DNA from: Paracoccus contaminans
GTDB taxonomy: Bacteria > Pseudomonadota > Alphaproteobacteria > Rhodobacterales > Rhodobacteraceae
DNA: 64,000 nucleotides
Reading direction: 5' to 3'
Assembly: GCF_002105555.1 (NCBI RefSeq)
Contig: NZ_CP020612.1
Span: 1,081,001-1,145,000 of the forward strand
The translations under genes were made by a program, and so were the position numbers. Below the pieces are notes generated by a model. The model had not been told where the DNA came from. It searched no databases and saw nothing but the letters and a program-made list of their open reading frames with translations. Positions 18,693 to 28,200 of the stretch are shown in pieces (position 1 is the first letter of the stretch; the number at the start of each line of letters is the position of its first letter).

Positions 18693-18908
18693 TCAGGCGG
18701 CGTGCTCGCCCTCGCCGAACGCCATGTCGGTGATCTCGCGGAGGCGGGCACGGTAATGTTCCATCGTGCCGACATGGCCCCAGTGCACCTCCTCGGGGTT
18801 GTAGCCGAAGTGGTCGGCGCTGTGGGCGGCCAACCGGGCCATCATGGCGTCGATCTCGGTCTTCGCGGCGATGAAGGTGTCCAGTGCGGCGTCGTTCGTC
18901 TTGGGCAT
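18693..18908 (-). CDS. Small conserved phage-associated protein, paralogue of 60574-60798
   Basis: 71 residues, ATG at 18908. Over a 63-residue overlap, 45 positions are identical to the protein at 60574-60798, including WGHVGT, HYRA and LREITDMAF. It is charged, mainly helical, with no signal peptide. It is transcribed against the head module, converging with it. Two related copies next to two head modules suggest a regulatory or accessory role for this phage type; the function is unknown. Confidence 0.7.
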   Translation of the reverse strand: MPKTNDAALDTFIAAKTEIDAMMARLAAHSADHFGYNPEEVHWGHVGTMEHYRARLREITDMAFGEGEHAA

Positions 18909-19024
18909 GGCGGCTCCCGATTTGGCTTCGGGGACATGACGGCTGGGCCGTCTTGATATAGCAAGTTGTTTTCGGACGGCATTTCGGTGTTTCATCGGAG
19001 CACACCAACCTGATCGATTGGGCA

Positions 19025-20107
19025 ATGCTTCCAAAGCCGCTGCTTGACATACTCGAACCAGCCTATCGCCCCTGCGCGCATTTCGACGGCGCATGCGCGG
19101 GTGCCTGTACGTGGGAACCGGCACGGGGCTTGGTGCCCTGTGCCTTCGGCGGCGCACTGGGCTCGCTTGATGAAGTGCGCCTGATCATCGTGACCGCAGA
19201 ACCCGGCGACCCGCCAAACAGCACCGGCTATCAAGGAACGCCGCAGGACATGGTCCAGAATTCGGTGCGCATTTTTCGCGAAGCGATGCAGAACTTTGGG
19301 ATAGACAGGGCCGGGCGCCCCACACCGTTTCATCGAAACATGCGCCGCATCCTTGATGCCTTCTGGCCGACAGATGGCCTCGACGTCCAACTCCGGAGGA
19401 CCTGGACGACCAACGCTGTTCTCTGCCCGGCCGAGGTTTCCGGGGGTAAGCACCTCCCTCGGGTTGAGAAGGCATGTACCGAGACCTATCTTGCGCGCCA
19501 GTTGGACCTTTTCCCGAAAGCCTTCGTCCTGGCGCTGGGCGGCAAGGCGCGCGACCGCATGCAGACAGCAGGGTTGAGGTTTGACGCAGTCGGATTGCAC
19601 CCGAGCGCGCGTGCATCGGAGGCCGATAAAATGGCATCTTGGGAAATCGCTGCGCGGCTGTTTCGTGGAGAGACGTCGGAAGGTAGGATCTCCGCACCGG
19701 CATCACCGCCACGACAAGATCGATCACACCGCGTAAAGCGAGGTGCAATGCCACCGCGGCCAGAATTGACCAGCGATCTTCAGGCAGCCATCAGAGCCCT
19801 TCCGCCCGGAGTAGCCGACTTCTTCCGGAGATTGGTCGATCACCCGGAGTATGGGTGTCAGGCAGGGCGGATGCAGCTGATGGTGTCCTTCCGCGGCGCG
19901 AAAGTGGGCGGTCTGAACCGCCAAGCATCGCATTGGTACTTCTCAAAGGTTTTCATCTGCGATCACGGCGATCCAGCCACAATGACGCAGCACGGTTTCG
20001 GGCATGTGGTCCACAACGAGAAGCACGAGTATTGGATGCGTCAGGGGGCCGGGGCGCAGGCTGCCTTCGAGGACGCAATGGTCGCAATGACCGGGGTACG
20101 GCCGTGA
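19025..20107 (+). CDS. Uracil-DNA-glycosylase-like protein with an extra C-terminal domain
   Basis: 360 residues. The N-terminal ~215 residues resemble the uracil-DNA glycosylase superfamily: VTAEPGDPP in the position of the water-activating motif, TNAVLCPAE, a LALGGKARD strand and the terminal LHPSARAS (HPS motif). Cysteines near the start (CAHFDGACAGAC) could hold a metal or cluster. The last ~110 residues (from about 250) form an unrelated Trp/His-containing domain that I do not recognise. It is the last gene before the right tRNA fragment. It might repair phage or host DNA, or act in defence by attacking modified DNA; that is inference. Confidence 0.6.
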   Translation: MLPKPLLDILEPAYRPCAHFDGACAGACTWEPARGLVPCAFGGALGSLDEVRLIIVTAEPGDPPNSTGYQGTPQDMVQNSVRIFREAMQNFGIDRAGRPTPFHRNMRRILDAFWPTDGLDVQLRRTWTTNAVLCPAEVSGGKHLPRVEKACTETYLARQLDLFPKAFVLALGGKARDRMQTAGLRFDAVGLHPSARASEADKMASWEIAARLFRGETSEGRISAPASPPRQDRSHRVKRGAMPPRPELTSDLQAAIRALPPGVADFFRRLVDHPEYGCQAGRMQLMVSFRGAKVGGLNRQASHWYFSKVFICDHGDPATMTQHGFGHVVHNEKHEYWMRQGAGAQAAFEDAMVAMTGVRP

Positions 20108-20248
20108 GCGACACGCCTTCGCCAACAGGAACGTCCCACGAACATCCTGCGATTCCCATGTCGCATGGGTGTTGCACGGAGGAAATCGGAACGGCTGTAA
20201 GCCTTTGGAATCGCGCAGAAAGATCTTGTTCTGTGTCGCAACGCGAAA

Positions 20249-20266
20249 AGCGCCCCGTGGGGCGCT
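20249..20266 (-). terminator. Terminator-like hairpin beyond the right tRNA fragment
   Basis: agcgcccc (20249-20256) pairs with ggggcgct (20259-20266), an 8-bp GC stem with a 2-nt loop as written. On the minus strand it is followed by TTTTCGCG. It lies 39 bp past the tRNA fragment's CCA end, in the same relative position as the hairpin at 7448-7472 for the left copy. Confidence 0.6.
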
Positions 20267-20305
20267 CTGTTATGGCCTAAGCCTTTGATATCTTGTATGA
20301 AGATT

Positions 20306-20350
20306 TGGTTGCGGGGGCAGGATTTGAACCTGCGGCCTTCAGGTTATGAG
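20306..20350 (-). repeat. 3'-half tRNA-Met fragment, right attachment-site-like repeat
   Basis: Direct repeat of 7498-7542, same orientation, 42 of 45 positions identical. It starts at the anticodon loop CTCATAA and ends with CCA on the minus strand. The sequence upstream of the loop (ACACGA on the minus strand) does not complete an anticodon stem, so this too is a partial gene. The intact tRNA-Met would be expected to the right, outside what I can see. Confidence 0.75.
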
Positions 20351-20549
20351 TCGTGTCGAACGAACCATGAACGGTCGCGCAGGATCGCGAGTTGTTGCGC
20401 GGTTTCCGCCAGTTGCAAGCCGGGCCAACCGAAGCGGCCTGCGCGCGGATTGTCAGGATTTCGCAGCGGTTTTCACCCTCGTGCTTCCACTATGCTTCCA
20501 CCGGGCAGCGAAGTGATTTTCCGGTAGCACAGCGATCATTCATGGCAGG

Positions 20550-21479
20550 TCAGTCGATCACGACCAGGTTCTGTGGATCCAGCGTTGCTTCACCAACCCA
20601 ACGATAGGCGCAGGTCACGCGGGGATAGTCGAGACAGACTGCATTGGGTGCGTCGATGGTCGGGGTGCCCAACCGCTTGTAGTGCCCGAAGAACACCGGC
20701 TTTGCTTCGGCCCCATAGGCGCGAAAAGCGACGTCGCCCTCGATTGGCGTCGCAGGCAGTGTTTCAGGGTCCGGCACCGACAAAGCCGCGTCGCGCCAGG
20801 TCATGGCGTCCGATTGCCACCATTTCAGACGCAGCGCAGTGCGTCGGTGGCCCTTGATGTCATGGAAATGATGCGGCGCGGGCAGTTCCGCTTCCGGCCC
20901 CTTCAGCGTTGTCAGGACAGCCTCCGCAAACCCACTGGCATCATTTTCCAGCGCGATTTCCTGCAGATCGCCGTTTGTGAGCAGGCCGTCCGGACGGCGA
21001 TCCATGATCGTCGCAATGCGCGCCTCATCCCAGCAGGCATGGACGAGACGTAGGCCACCCAGATCAAGGAACAGCGGCAACGACAGGAACCAGTCCATCA
21101 CCTCAGTCGTGTCCGGGTGCCCAACCGGAAATTCATCAAGGAACGTCTGGTGCTGGTCCCGGTTCTTTGCCGAATGAGCCCGCATGTAGCCATCGTCCGT
21201 GCCATCGGCGTTCAGGCCCGGCCGATGGTAGAGCAGCGCATTCAACTCGTGATTGCCCATGATCGCCACGGCATGCTCCTGATCGCACATGGCGCGGACG
21301 AGGGTCAGAACCGAACGGTTCGTGCGACCCATATCTATGAAATCACCGAGGAATGCAGCGATGCGGCCTTCAGGATGTGACCATGACGCACTGCCGGGCA
21401 CATAGCCAAGGGTGATGAGCGTTCGCGTCAGGCGGTCGATATCGGCGTGAATATCCGGGATGATGTCATAGTGCTGCAT
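20550..21479 (-). CDS. Metallophosphoesterase (calcineurin-like; PrpE/ApaH-type)
   Basis: 309 residues, ATG at 21479, overlapping the DUF6880 stop (TGATG). The metal-binding motifs of the calcineurin-like phosphoesterases are present: D-x-H in PDIHAD (about residue 9), GDFIDMG (GDxxDxG, about 45) and GNHE (about 75), with later histidines (GHYKRLG). The best match is to the bis-nucleosyl-tetraphosphatase/protein-phosphatase group acting on phosphoesters in the cytoplasm. It is co-translated with DUF6880, so the two probably act together. The substrate is unknown. Confidence 0.8.
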   Translation of the reverse strand: MQHYDIIPDIHADIDRLTRTLITLGYVPGSASWSHPEGRIAAFLGDFIDMGRTNRSVLTLVRAMCDQEHAVAIMGNHELNALLYHRPGLNADGTDDGYMRAHSAKNRDQHQTFLDEFPVGHPDTTEVMDWFLSLPLFLDLGGLRLVHACWDEARIATIMDRRPDGLLTNGDLQEIALENDASGFAEAVLTTLKGPEAELPAPHHFHDIKGHRRTALRLKWWQSDAMTWRDAALSVPDPETLPATPIEGDVAFRAYGAEAKPVFFGHYKRLGTPTIDAPNAVCLDYPRVTCAYRWVGEATLDPQNLVVID

Positions 21480-22915
21480 CAGGCGAGCTTACCCCAAAAG
21501 CCGGTCTTTTTGCCATGCTCCGCCTTCAGGCGCGCGGCATAGGCGTGATGCGGCTCGACCAGTCCGAAGTCCTCGATCCGTCCGGCCAGGTCCGCACAGG
21601 TCGCCAGGTGCTGGGCAGCATAGCCATAACGCTTCTGCCTCCCCTCGGTCAGCGTGAAATCGATCATCGCCCTCAGCGCCACCGTCGCGGCCAGCGGATG
21701 CTTCTCGGCCAATGTCTCGGCCGCCGGGGCGAGGAATTCGTAGTGATCGCCATCGACCTCGTCCTGCCGGTCGATCAGCACTCGCGCGGCGTGGCCAAGC
21801 GATGGCCAATTCAGAAAGAAGGCCAGGGCTGCAAGCGGGTCGGCATGGCCAGCGGCATGCGCCATCGCCCGCTCCTCAGCCTCGATGTCGTCGAAATCCG
21901 GCAGACGCTTCAGATAGGCCCGCAGGTGCTCACCCGACAGGTCGCGCTCGAAACACGCCCAGCGGAATGCCTGCGCCTCGACTTTCCGGTCAAGCGCCTC
22001 GAGCACGGCAAGGCGCGCGTCCTGCCACTCGGGCGGGATCCAGCGCGTCTTGTCCACTTCCGCCCGCTCGATGAAGCCAAGCGCGTCCCCTGCCCTGCCC
22101 GCCGCCAGCAGGCGCTGCGCAATTTCGGCCGCGATCTTTGGTACCTTGCGGGTCTTGGGGTCATACTGCGCGATAAAGCCGTCGACGTCGCCCTGGACGT
22201 CGGCGATGTCCCTCAGTGCCATTTCGACCGTGCTCCGCCGCGCGCGTTCCTCCATCTCGTGAGCATAGCGTGTGCCGCCGCTGCCCCAGCCGACGGCCTG
22301 CCATTCGCTCTTTGGCGGTACTGGCACGGGCGTGCGCCCAAGTTCCTCGACCAGTGTCTTCAGATGCGCAACGCCCTCCGGGCCCAGCGCCGGGGCGATA
22401 ATGGCGATCAGACCGTCGTACTGGCCAAAGCCGTTGTCCTGCAGCCCATCGAGAATCTGCCGCGCCAGTGCCTCCGGCGCCGCGTCAGCCGCCTTGGCCA
22501 CCTCGCCCAAATCGGCGCATGCCTGGTGGAAGATGTCGATGACGGTGCCGCTGCTGTCATCGCAGCGTTCGAACACTGGCATGGCCAGTCCCATGAACCG
22601 CCACAGGAGCGCCAATGCCTCACCCGGATCATGCGGAGCGATCTGTTCCATGATGGCGCTGCGCTGGGTCTGAAGATCCTTCACCAGCGGCTTGCGGTTC
22701 TGCCAGTTCACGAAGGTACGTGCCTTTGCGATGCTGCTCAGCCGCTTGTTGATCTCCCGCGCCGCTTCCCTTGGGCCTTCCGCTCCGGCGAGCGCCAGCC
22801 GCAGCTTGCGCTTGGCAGCGGCATCGCCGGTGCTGATCTCGATCAGCAGTTGCGCCAGACGCTCAGCGCCCAGCGCCTCCAGGTTTTTTTCATTGAGGGT
22901 GGATTTCGACGCCAT
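21479..22915 (-). CDS. DUF6880 family protein
   Basis: 478 residues, soluble and almost entirely helical with TPR/HEAT-like spacing (LLAAGRAGDALGFIERAEV, ALAFFLNWPSLGHAARVLID). The N-terminus SKSTLNEKNLEALGAERLAQ and the overall length are characteristic of DUF6880, which has no assigned function. It sits upstream of, and overlaps by 1 bp, the metallophosphoesterase. It is divergent from the tyrosine integrase, with about 220 bp between them. It looks like island cargo. Confidence 0.65.
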   Translation of the reverse strand: MASKSTLNEKNLEALGAERLAQLLIEISTGDAAAKRKLRLALAGAEGPREAAREINKRLSSIAKARTFVNWQNRKPLVKDLQTQRSAIMEQIAPHDPGEALALLWRFMGLAMPVFERCDDSSGTVIDIFHQACADLGEVAKAADAAPEALARQILDGLQDNGFGQYDGLIAIIAPALGPEGVAHLKTLVEELGRTPVPVPPKSEWQAVGWGSGGTRYAHEMEERARRSTVEMALRDIADVQGDVDGFIAQYDPKTRKVPKIAAEIAQRLLAAGRAGDALGFIERAEVDKTRWIPPEWQDARLAVLEALDRKVEAQAFRWACFERDLSGEHLRAYLKRLPDFDDIEAEERAMAHAAGHADPLAALAFFLNWPSLGHAARVLIDRQDEVDGDHYEFLAPAAETLAEKHPLAATVALRAMIDFTLTEGRQKRYGYAAQHLATCADLAGRIEDFGLVEPHHAYAARLKAEHGKKTGFWGKLA

Positions 22916-23133
22916 CGGAATTCCGTTTCTTTTCGCGGACCTTAGCAGCGCGGTCGGAAGACCGGAACCTGCGTTCTGATTCGCCGTGGCCAGAGTTTTC
23001 GCCCACGCCTGCGATTCAGCCCCTGCGTGGCATTACGTGGATTTTCCTTTTTCCACGCAATATCAATGTGTTCGTTGACTAGCCCTCCGCGTTGGGCACT
23101 GTGGAAACCAGTCAACCCGGAAGCCGATCTCTC

Positions 23134-24288
23134 ATGCCCAAGCTCACAAAGCGCATCGTCGACGCCGCAGAAGCGCAAACCGCTGAATACTTCGTCTGGG
23201 ACAGCGACATCCCTGGTTTCGGGCTGCGGGTGCTGCCAAGCGGGCGGAAAGGCTACGTCGTGCAATACCGCGCAGGGCGCCGGTCGCGGCGTATCAGCCT
23301 CGGGCCTAGCACCGTGCTGACCTGCGAGCAGGCGCGCACCCGCGCCATCACCATCGTCGCCGCTGCGCGCAACGGACTGGACCCGGCGGCCGAACGCGAC
23401 GCAGGGCGCAAGGCGATCACGATCAAGGAATTGGCCGAACGGTTCGACAAGGAACACATCGCCATCCGCGTGAAGGCCAGTACGGGCAAGGAGTATCGCC
23501 GGAACCTGCAGCGCTTCATCCTGCCCGCCCTCGGGCAGTTGACGGTCATTGGGATCACGCGGGCAGACGTCGCAAAGTTCCACCACGACTTGCGGCACAT
23601 CCCCTATCAGGCCAACCGCTGCCTCGAGGTGATCTCGAAGATGTTCAGCCTGTCCGAGATGTGGGGCCTGCGGCCGGACGGGACCAACCCGCGCAAGCAC
23701 ATCCGGAAGTATCCCGAGGAAAAGCGCGAACGGTTCCTGAGTGCGGCCGAGCTGCGCCGGATCGGCGAGGTGCTGCGCGAAATGGAAGCGGAAGGGGTGG
23801 AACTGCCCTCAGCCATCCTCGCCGCGCGTCTGCTGATCCTCACCGGATGCCGCCTGAATGAGATCATGTCCTTGCAATGGTCCTACGTCGATCTCGACGT
23901 CCCTGCCCTGCGCCTGCCGGATTCAAAGACAGGTGCGAAGGTCGTCCACGTCGGACAGCCGGTCGTAGACCTGCTCCGGGGCGCCCAGCGCGTCGACGGC
24001 AACCCTTGGGTGATCACCGGTACTCTGCCCGGCAAGCCCCTGAGCGATCTCCAGCCCTTCTGGCAGCGCGTCCGCGCCCGCGCAGGGGTAAAGGACGTCC
24101 GCATCCACGACCTGCGCCACACCTTCGCGTCCACGGCCGTGGCGTCGGGTCAAGGCCTGCCGATGATCGGCAAGCTCCTCGGCCACACGCAGGTCCAGAC
24201 CACGGCGCGATACGCCCATCTCGCGGCGGAACCCGTCCGGATGGCGGCCGACGCGGTCGCGCAGAACCTGCGGCAATCCTTGGGATAA
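23134..24288 (+). CDS. Tyrosine-type site-specific integrase
   Basis: 384 residues from the ATG at 23134, chosen so that the protein begins at the arm-binding domain (MPKLTKRIVDAAEAQ). Residues 1-95 are the DUF4102-like arm domain (DSDIPGFGLRVLPSGRK) and 100-190 the core-binding SAM-like domain. The catalytic domain contains all expected residues: Arg in TGCRLNE (about 240), a beta-hairpin Lys region (DSKTGAK), HDLRHTF (about 325-331), GHTQ and Tyr360 in TARYAHL. It is apparently functional. Integrases of this type often use tRNA 3' ends, in line with the tRNA-Met fragments at 7.5 and 20.3 kb, but which copy it made is unknown. Confidence 0.93.
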   Translation: MPKLTKRIVDAAEAQTAEYFVWDSDIPGFGLRVLPSGRKGYVVQYRAGRRSRRISLGPSTVLTCEQARTRAITIVAAARNGLDPAAERDAGRKAITIKELAERFDKEHIAIRVKASTGKEYRRNLQRFILPALGQLTVIGITRADVAKFHHDLRHIPYQANRCLEVISKMFSLSEMWGLRPDGTNPRKHIRKYPEEKRERFLSAAELRRIGEVLREMEAEGVELPSAILAARLLILTGCRLNEIMSLQWSYVDLDVPALRLPDSKTGAKVVHVGQPVVDLLRGAQRVDGNPWVITGTLPGKPLSDLQPFWQRVRARAGVKDVRIHDLRHTFASTAVASGQGLPMIGKLLGHTQVQTTARYAHLAAEPVRMAADAVAQNLRQSLG

Positions 24289-24406
24289 TTGCGCGCCAGC
24301 CATTCCCTTTTCGATTGATCCCCAAGCATCGCGCCGCTACGGTCGAGGAAGGCCCAGAAATTGGGCGCGCATAATTTCCATGCGCATCGACCGATGACGG
24401 GAGAGC

Positions 24407-25285
24407 GTGGTGAGCGACGACAGGTCGGAGCTTCGTTGGGGGGTCGAGCAAAGGCTCGAGTTCATCGAGTTCCGCCTGTTCTGGGAGGGGCATGTGAACC
24501 GCAGCGATGTGATGGAGCAGTTCGGGCTGTCGGTGAACCAGGCGTCATCCGACCTGAGCCGCTACATCGGCCTCGCCCCCCACAACATGGACTACGACCG
24601 CAGCCTGCGGACCTATGTGCGCCAACCAGGCTTCAAGCCTGTGTTCGACAAGCTCGATGCCGGTCGGTACCTCGCCCAGCTGCGGTCGGTCGCCGACGGC
24701 ATCCTTGATCAAGACGACTGCTGGATCGCCGGACTGCCCGCCTACGATTCCGCCCCCACCCCGGCGCGCGGCGTAGATCCTGCAACCCTCCGGTCCGTGG
24801 TCGATGCGATCCGCCAGTCTGAAGCAATCGAGGTGCAGTATCAGTCCCTGTCCAATCCGGAGCCCCGGTCGCGCTGGATCGCGCCGCATGCCATCGCCTT
24901 CGACGGTTTCCGCTGGCACGCCCGCGCATTCTGCTTCGGTGACGAGGTGTTCAAGGATTTCCTGCTGTCCCGGATCCTCGACATCCGCGGCTCGCGCACG
25001 GCAGACGTTCTGGGCTACAACGATCAGGACTGGCACACCTTTGCAACGCTGGAAATCGGCCCCCACCCTGCCCTGTCAGAGACGCAGGCCAAGGTGATTG
25101 CGCTCGACTATGGCATGCTCGGCGGCAAGGCTGAGATCAAGGTTCGTCGGGCGTTGCTCTACTATGCGCTAAGGCGACTTGGGCTCGATACCGATCCCGC
25201 CGCCCGGAAGCCTCACGACCAGCAGATCGTGCTTTTGAACCGTGACGTGATCCTCGGCCGCCAGGGTCAGGCAGAGGAGCAGTAG
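24407..25285 (+). CDS. WYL-domain transcriptional regulator (BrxR/CapW-like), first gene of the defence operon
   Basis: 292 residues, GTG start (24407 or 24410). The N-terminus is a winged helix (LEFIEFRLFWEGHVNRSDVM, then FGLSVNQASSDLSRY, about residues 10-48). The middle contains the WYL-type core (EAIEVQYQSL at about 138, WIAPHAIAFDGFRWHARAFC at about 162-181) and the end a WCX-like extension. Such regulators sit at the head of BREX, CBASS and other defence loci and usually repress them. It ends 8 bp before the helicase gene on the same strand, so it is co-transcribed. The ligand is unknown. Confidence 0.85.
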   Translation: MVSDDRSELRWGVEQRLEFIEFRLFWEGHVNRSDVMEQFGLSVNQASSDLSRYIGLAPHNMDYDRSLRTYVRQPGFKPVFDKLDAGRYLAQLRSVADGILDQDDCWIAGLPAYDSAPTPARGVDPATLRSVVDAIRQSEAIEVQYQSLSNPEPRSRWIAPHAIAFDGFRWHARAFCFGDEVFKDFLLSRILDIRGSRTADVLGYNDQDWHTFATLEIGPHPALSETQAKVIALDYGMLGGKAEIKVRRALLYYALRRLGLDTDPAARKPHDQQIVLLNRDVILGRQGQAEEQ

Positions 25286-25293
25286 GATTTTCC

Positions 25294-28200
25294 ATGAAAG
25301 CTTTTGAATTCGACCACAATCTAATCGACTCCTATGCGCGCTTCTCGCGGTCGTTCAGCACCATCCGGGCACCGGACATCGCCGCCGAAGTCACGCGCCA
25401 ATATGACGACGGCCGCTTCTGGCCCGACGCCCTTCTTTCGCTGAACCCCAAGTTCCTGTCAGGCCCCACGGTGGATGACCTTGTCGCGTCGGGGGATCTG
25501 GACGAGGCAACGGCCCGGATTTTCAGGATCGGCGCCACGCCCATCCGGTTTCACCGGCACCAGGCACAGTCCATCGCCAAGGCTCGGGCGGGTCAAAGCT
25601 TTGTCGTGACGACGGGCACAGGCTCAGGTAAATCCCTGTGCTTCTTTGTCCCCGTGGTCGATGCCATCGTTCGCTCGCGCAAGGCAGGGCAGCCGCGCAA
25701 GACGCGCGCCATCATCGTCTACCCGATGAACGCCCTCGCAAACAGCCAAATCAAAGAAATCGAGAAGTTCATTTCCCAATCCGGGTTGCCGGAAGAGCTG
25801 AAGCCTGTGGTCCGGCGATACACGGGTCAGGAGAGCCAGGAAGAGCGCCAGCGGATCGCTGACAATCCGCCCGATATCCTGCTCACGAACTTCATGATGG
25901 CCGAACTGCTCCTGACACGGCAGGATGCCCTTGATACCAAAGTCATCGACAATGCCACCGGGCTCGAGTTCATCGTGCTCGACGAATTGCACACCTACCG
26001 CGGCCGTCAGGGCGCCGATGTGGCGATCCTCGTGCGCCGCCTTCGGAACCGCTGTGCACCGGCCAAAGCGCCGATCTGCATCGGCACGTCGGCCACCATG
26101 GCAAGCGAGGGATCAGAGGCCGGTCGCGCGAAAGCAGTGGCCGATGTCGCCTCGCGCCTGTTCGGGGCGTCTATCGGCCCTGATGCCGTCATCGACGAGT
26201 CCCTTCAGCGCGCCACGGACGACCGCCTGAAGCTGGAAGATGTTCGGCCGCAACTCGCGACAACGCTTGGCAGCGACCTGCCGGAAACACTGACAGATGA
26301 GGCGCTGCGGCGACATCCCCTTGCTGTCTGGGCCGAGCTGGCGATCGGCCTTGATGACGGCCAGGAACTGAAGCGCAAGAAGCCCGTCCCGTTCGACGAT
26401 GCTGTAGAACAGCTTGCGCAAGACAGCGGCCTCGACAAGGAAACATGCAGGAGAGGTTTCGAGCAATTCCTGACCCGCGTCAGCCTACCAGAGACCGAGC
26501 GCGGCGGCGAAGGGTCCGGCGCCTTCCTCGCATTCAAGCTGCATCGGTTCATTTCCGGCGCCGGAGAGATCTTCACGACGCTGACCGGTCGCCCGAGGCG
26601 GGTTCTGTTCGAGGGCCAGTTGGAAGACCCCGATGCCCCCGGCCATCGCCTCTATCCGACACGGTTCTGCAGGGAATGCGGCCACGAGGTCCATGTCGTC
26701 ACTAAATCCGAGGATGCCGACGGGCTTCGCTTCCTACCCAGAAACATTGATGACACACCGATCCCGGACCCGGATGGCGATATAGCCGGCTATCTGACGC
26801 CCGTTGGCGGAAATGACCCGGACTACGCCTTCACCGGCGACGTGGAGACCTACCCGGAAGATTGGCGCGAAGAGCGCAACGGCATCGAACGCCTGCGCGC
26901 CAACCGCAAGGGCCGACTGCCGGAGCAGGTCACGGTGCGACCCGATGGACGCTACAGCCCGGACGGCGTCAGTTTCTGGTTCATTCCAGGCAAGTTCGGG
27001 TTCTGTCCCTGCTGCCTGGATCAACCCCATCCAAGCATGCGGGAGCGCAGCAAGCTTGCCGGCCTTTCGGGTGAAGGCCGAAGCTCGGCAACTACCCACC
27101 TCGTGTCGACAGCCCTTGAGTGGATGAATGGCGATGCCAGCGGCGTTCCCGCCGAGAAGCGAAAGCTGCTGGGTTTCACGGACAACCGCCAGGACGCTGC
27201 CCTTCAGGCAGGACATTTCAACGACTACCTGTTTGTCAGCTTGCTGCGCGGCGCCATCCTGCGTGCTGTCATCGACGCGGGCGCTGACGGCATGGCTGAG
27301 GATGAGTTCGGTCTGCGAGTGGTGAAAGCACTCGGCTTCACAGCATCGAACAAGGAAGCCCGCATCCATTGGATGCTAGACCCCGAAGCTGGCGCCGTGG
27401 TGCGCGAGGACGCCCAGCGTTCACTTGCCAAGGTGCTTGCCCACCGGGTCTGGACGGACCTGCGGCGGGGCTGGCGCTATACGAATCCCAGCCTGTCGGT
27501 CCTGAAGCTGGTCGACGTCGAATTCATTGGGCTCGACGACATCGCGCAAGACCGCGAAACCCTGATGGCGGTGCATCCGGCGCTCGGAGACCTGGATGCA
27601 GGAGCCTGCAAGAAGCTGCTCAAGGAAATCCTTGGCGCAATGCTGGAAGGTCTGGCCGTCAGCACCGAGGCCCTTGATCTGACCGTTCTAGACACAGTCG
27701 GCCAAAAGTCGCGGAACCTGTTGCGGGCGCCTTGGGCCATCGACCAAAAGGAAACGCCCCGAAGCCGGTCTACCCTGTTCCTGCAGGCGCCCGGAAAGGA
27801 TCGTGTCGGGCTGCGAGAAGAGCAGACCATCATCCGTGCCGGCCACAACTCCCGGATCGGCCGGTCGATCAATCGCAGGAGCATGATCGGAACGAAGCTG
27901 AACAAGGACGAGTACCTTGCCGTCATGACCGGGCTTCTGGAACTGATGGCACGCGAAGGTCTGGTCTCGCTTGTCGAGATCGAGGCTGATCTCCTCGGGT
28001 GGCGGTTGTCGCCTTCAGCAGTACGTCTGGTCCCCGGAGAAGCTGTCCGCACCGGACAGGCGCAGGGGAACCGGTATTTCCACGACCTCTATAACGCCAT
28101 TGCGACCGATCTTAAACGGGGCCGCAGCACCTATTGGGGTCTGGAGGGACGTGAACACACCGCTCAGGTTTCGCAAAAGCAACGCGAGTGGCGGGAGTGG

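Larger units (their letters stand above)
20108..20549. other. Intergenic island boundary
   Basis: No coding signal. The stretch contains the hairpin at 20249-20266 and the tRNA-Met 3'-half at 20306-20350. From 20351 to 20549, up to the phosphoesterase stop codon, I see nothing recognisable. Confidence 0.5.
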
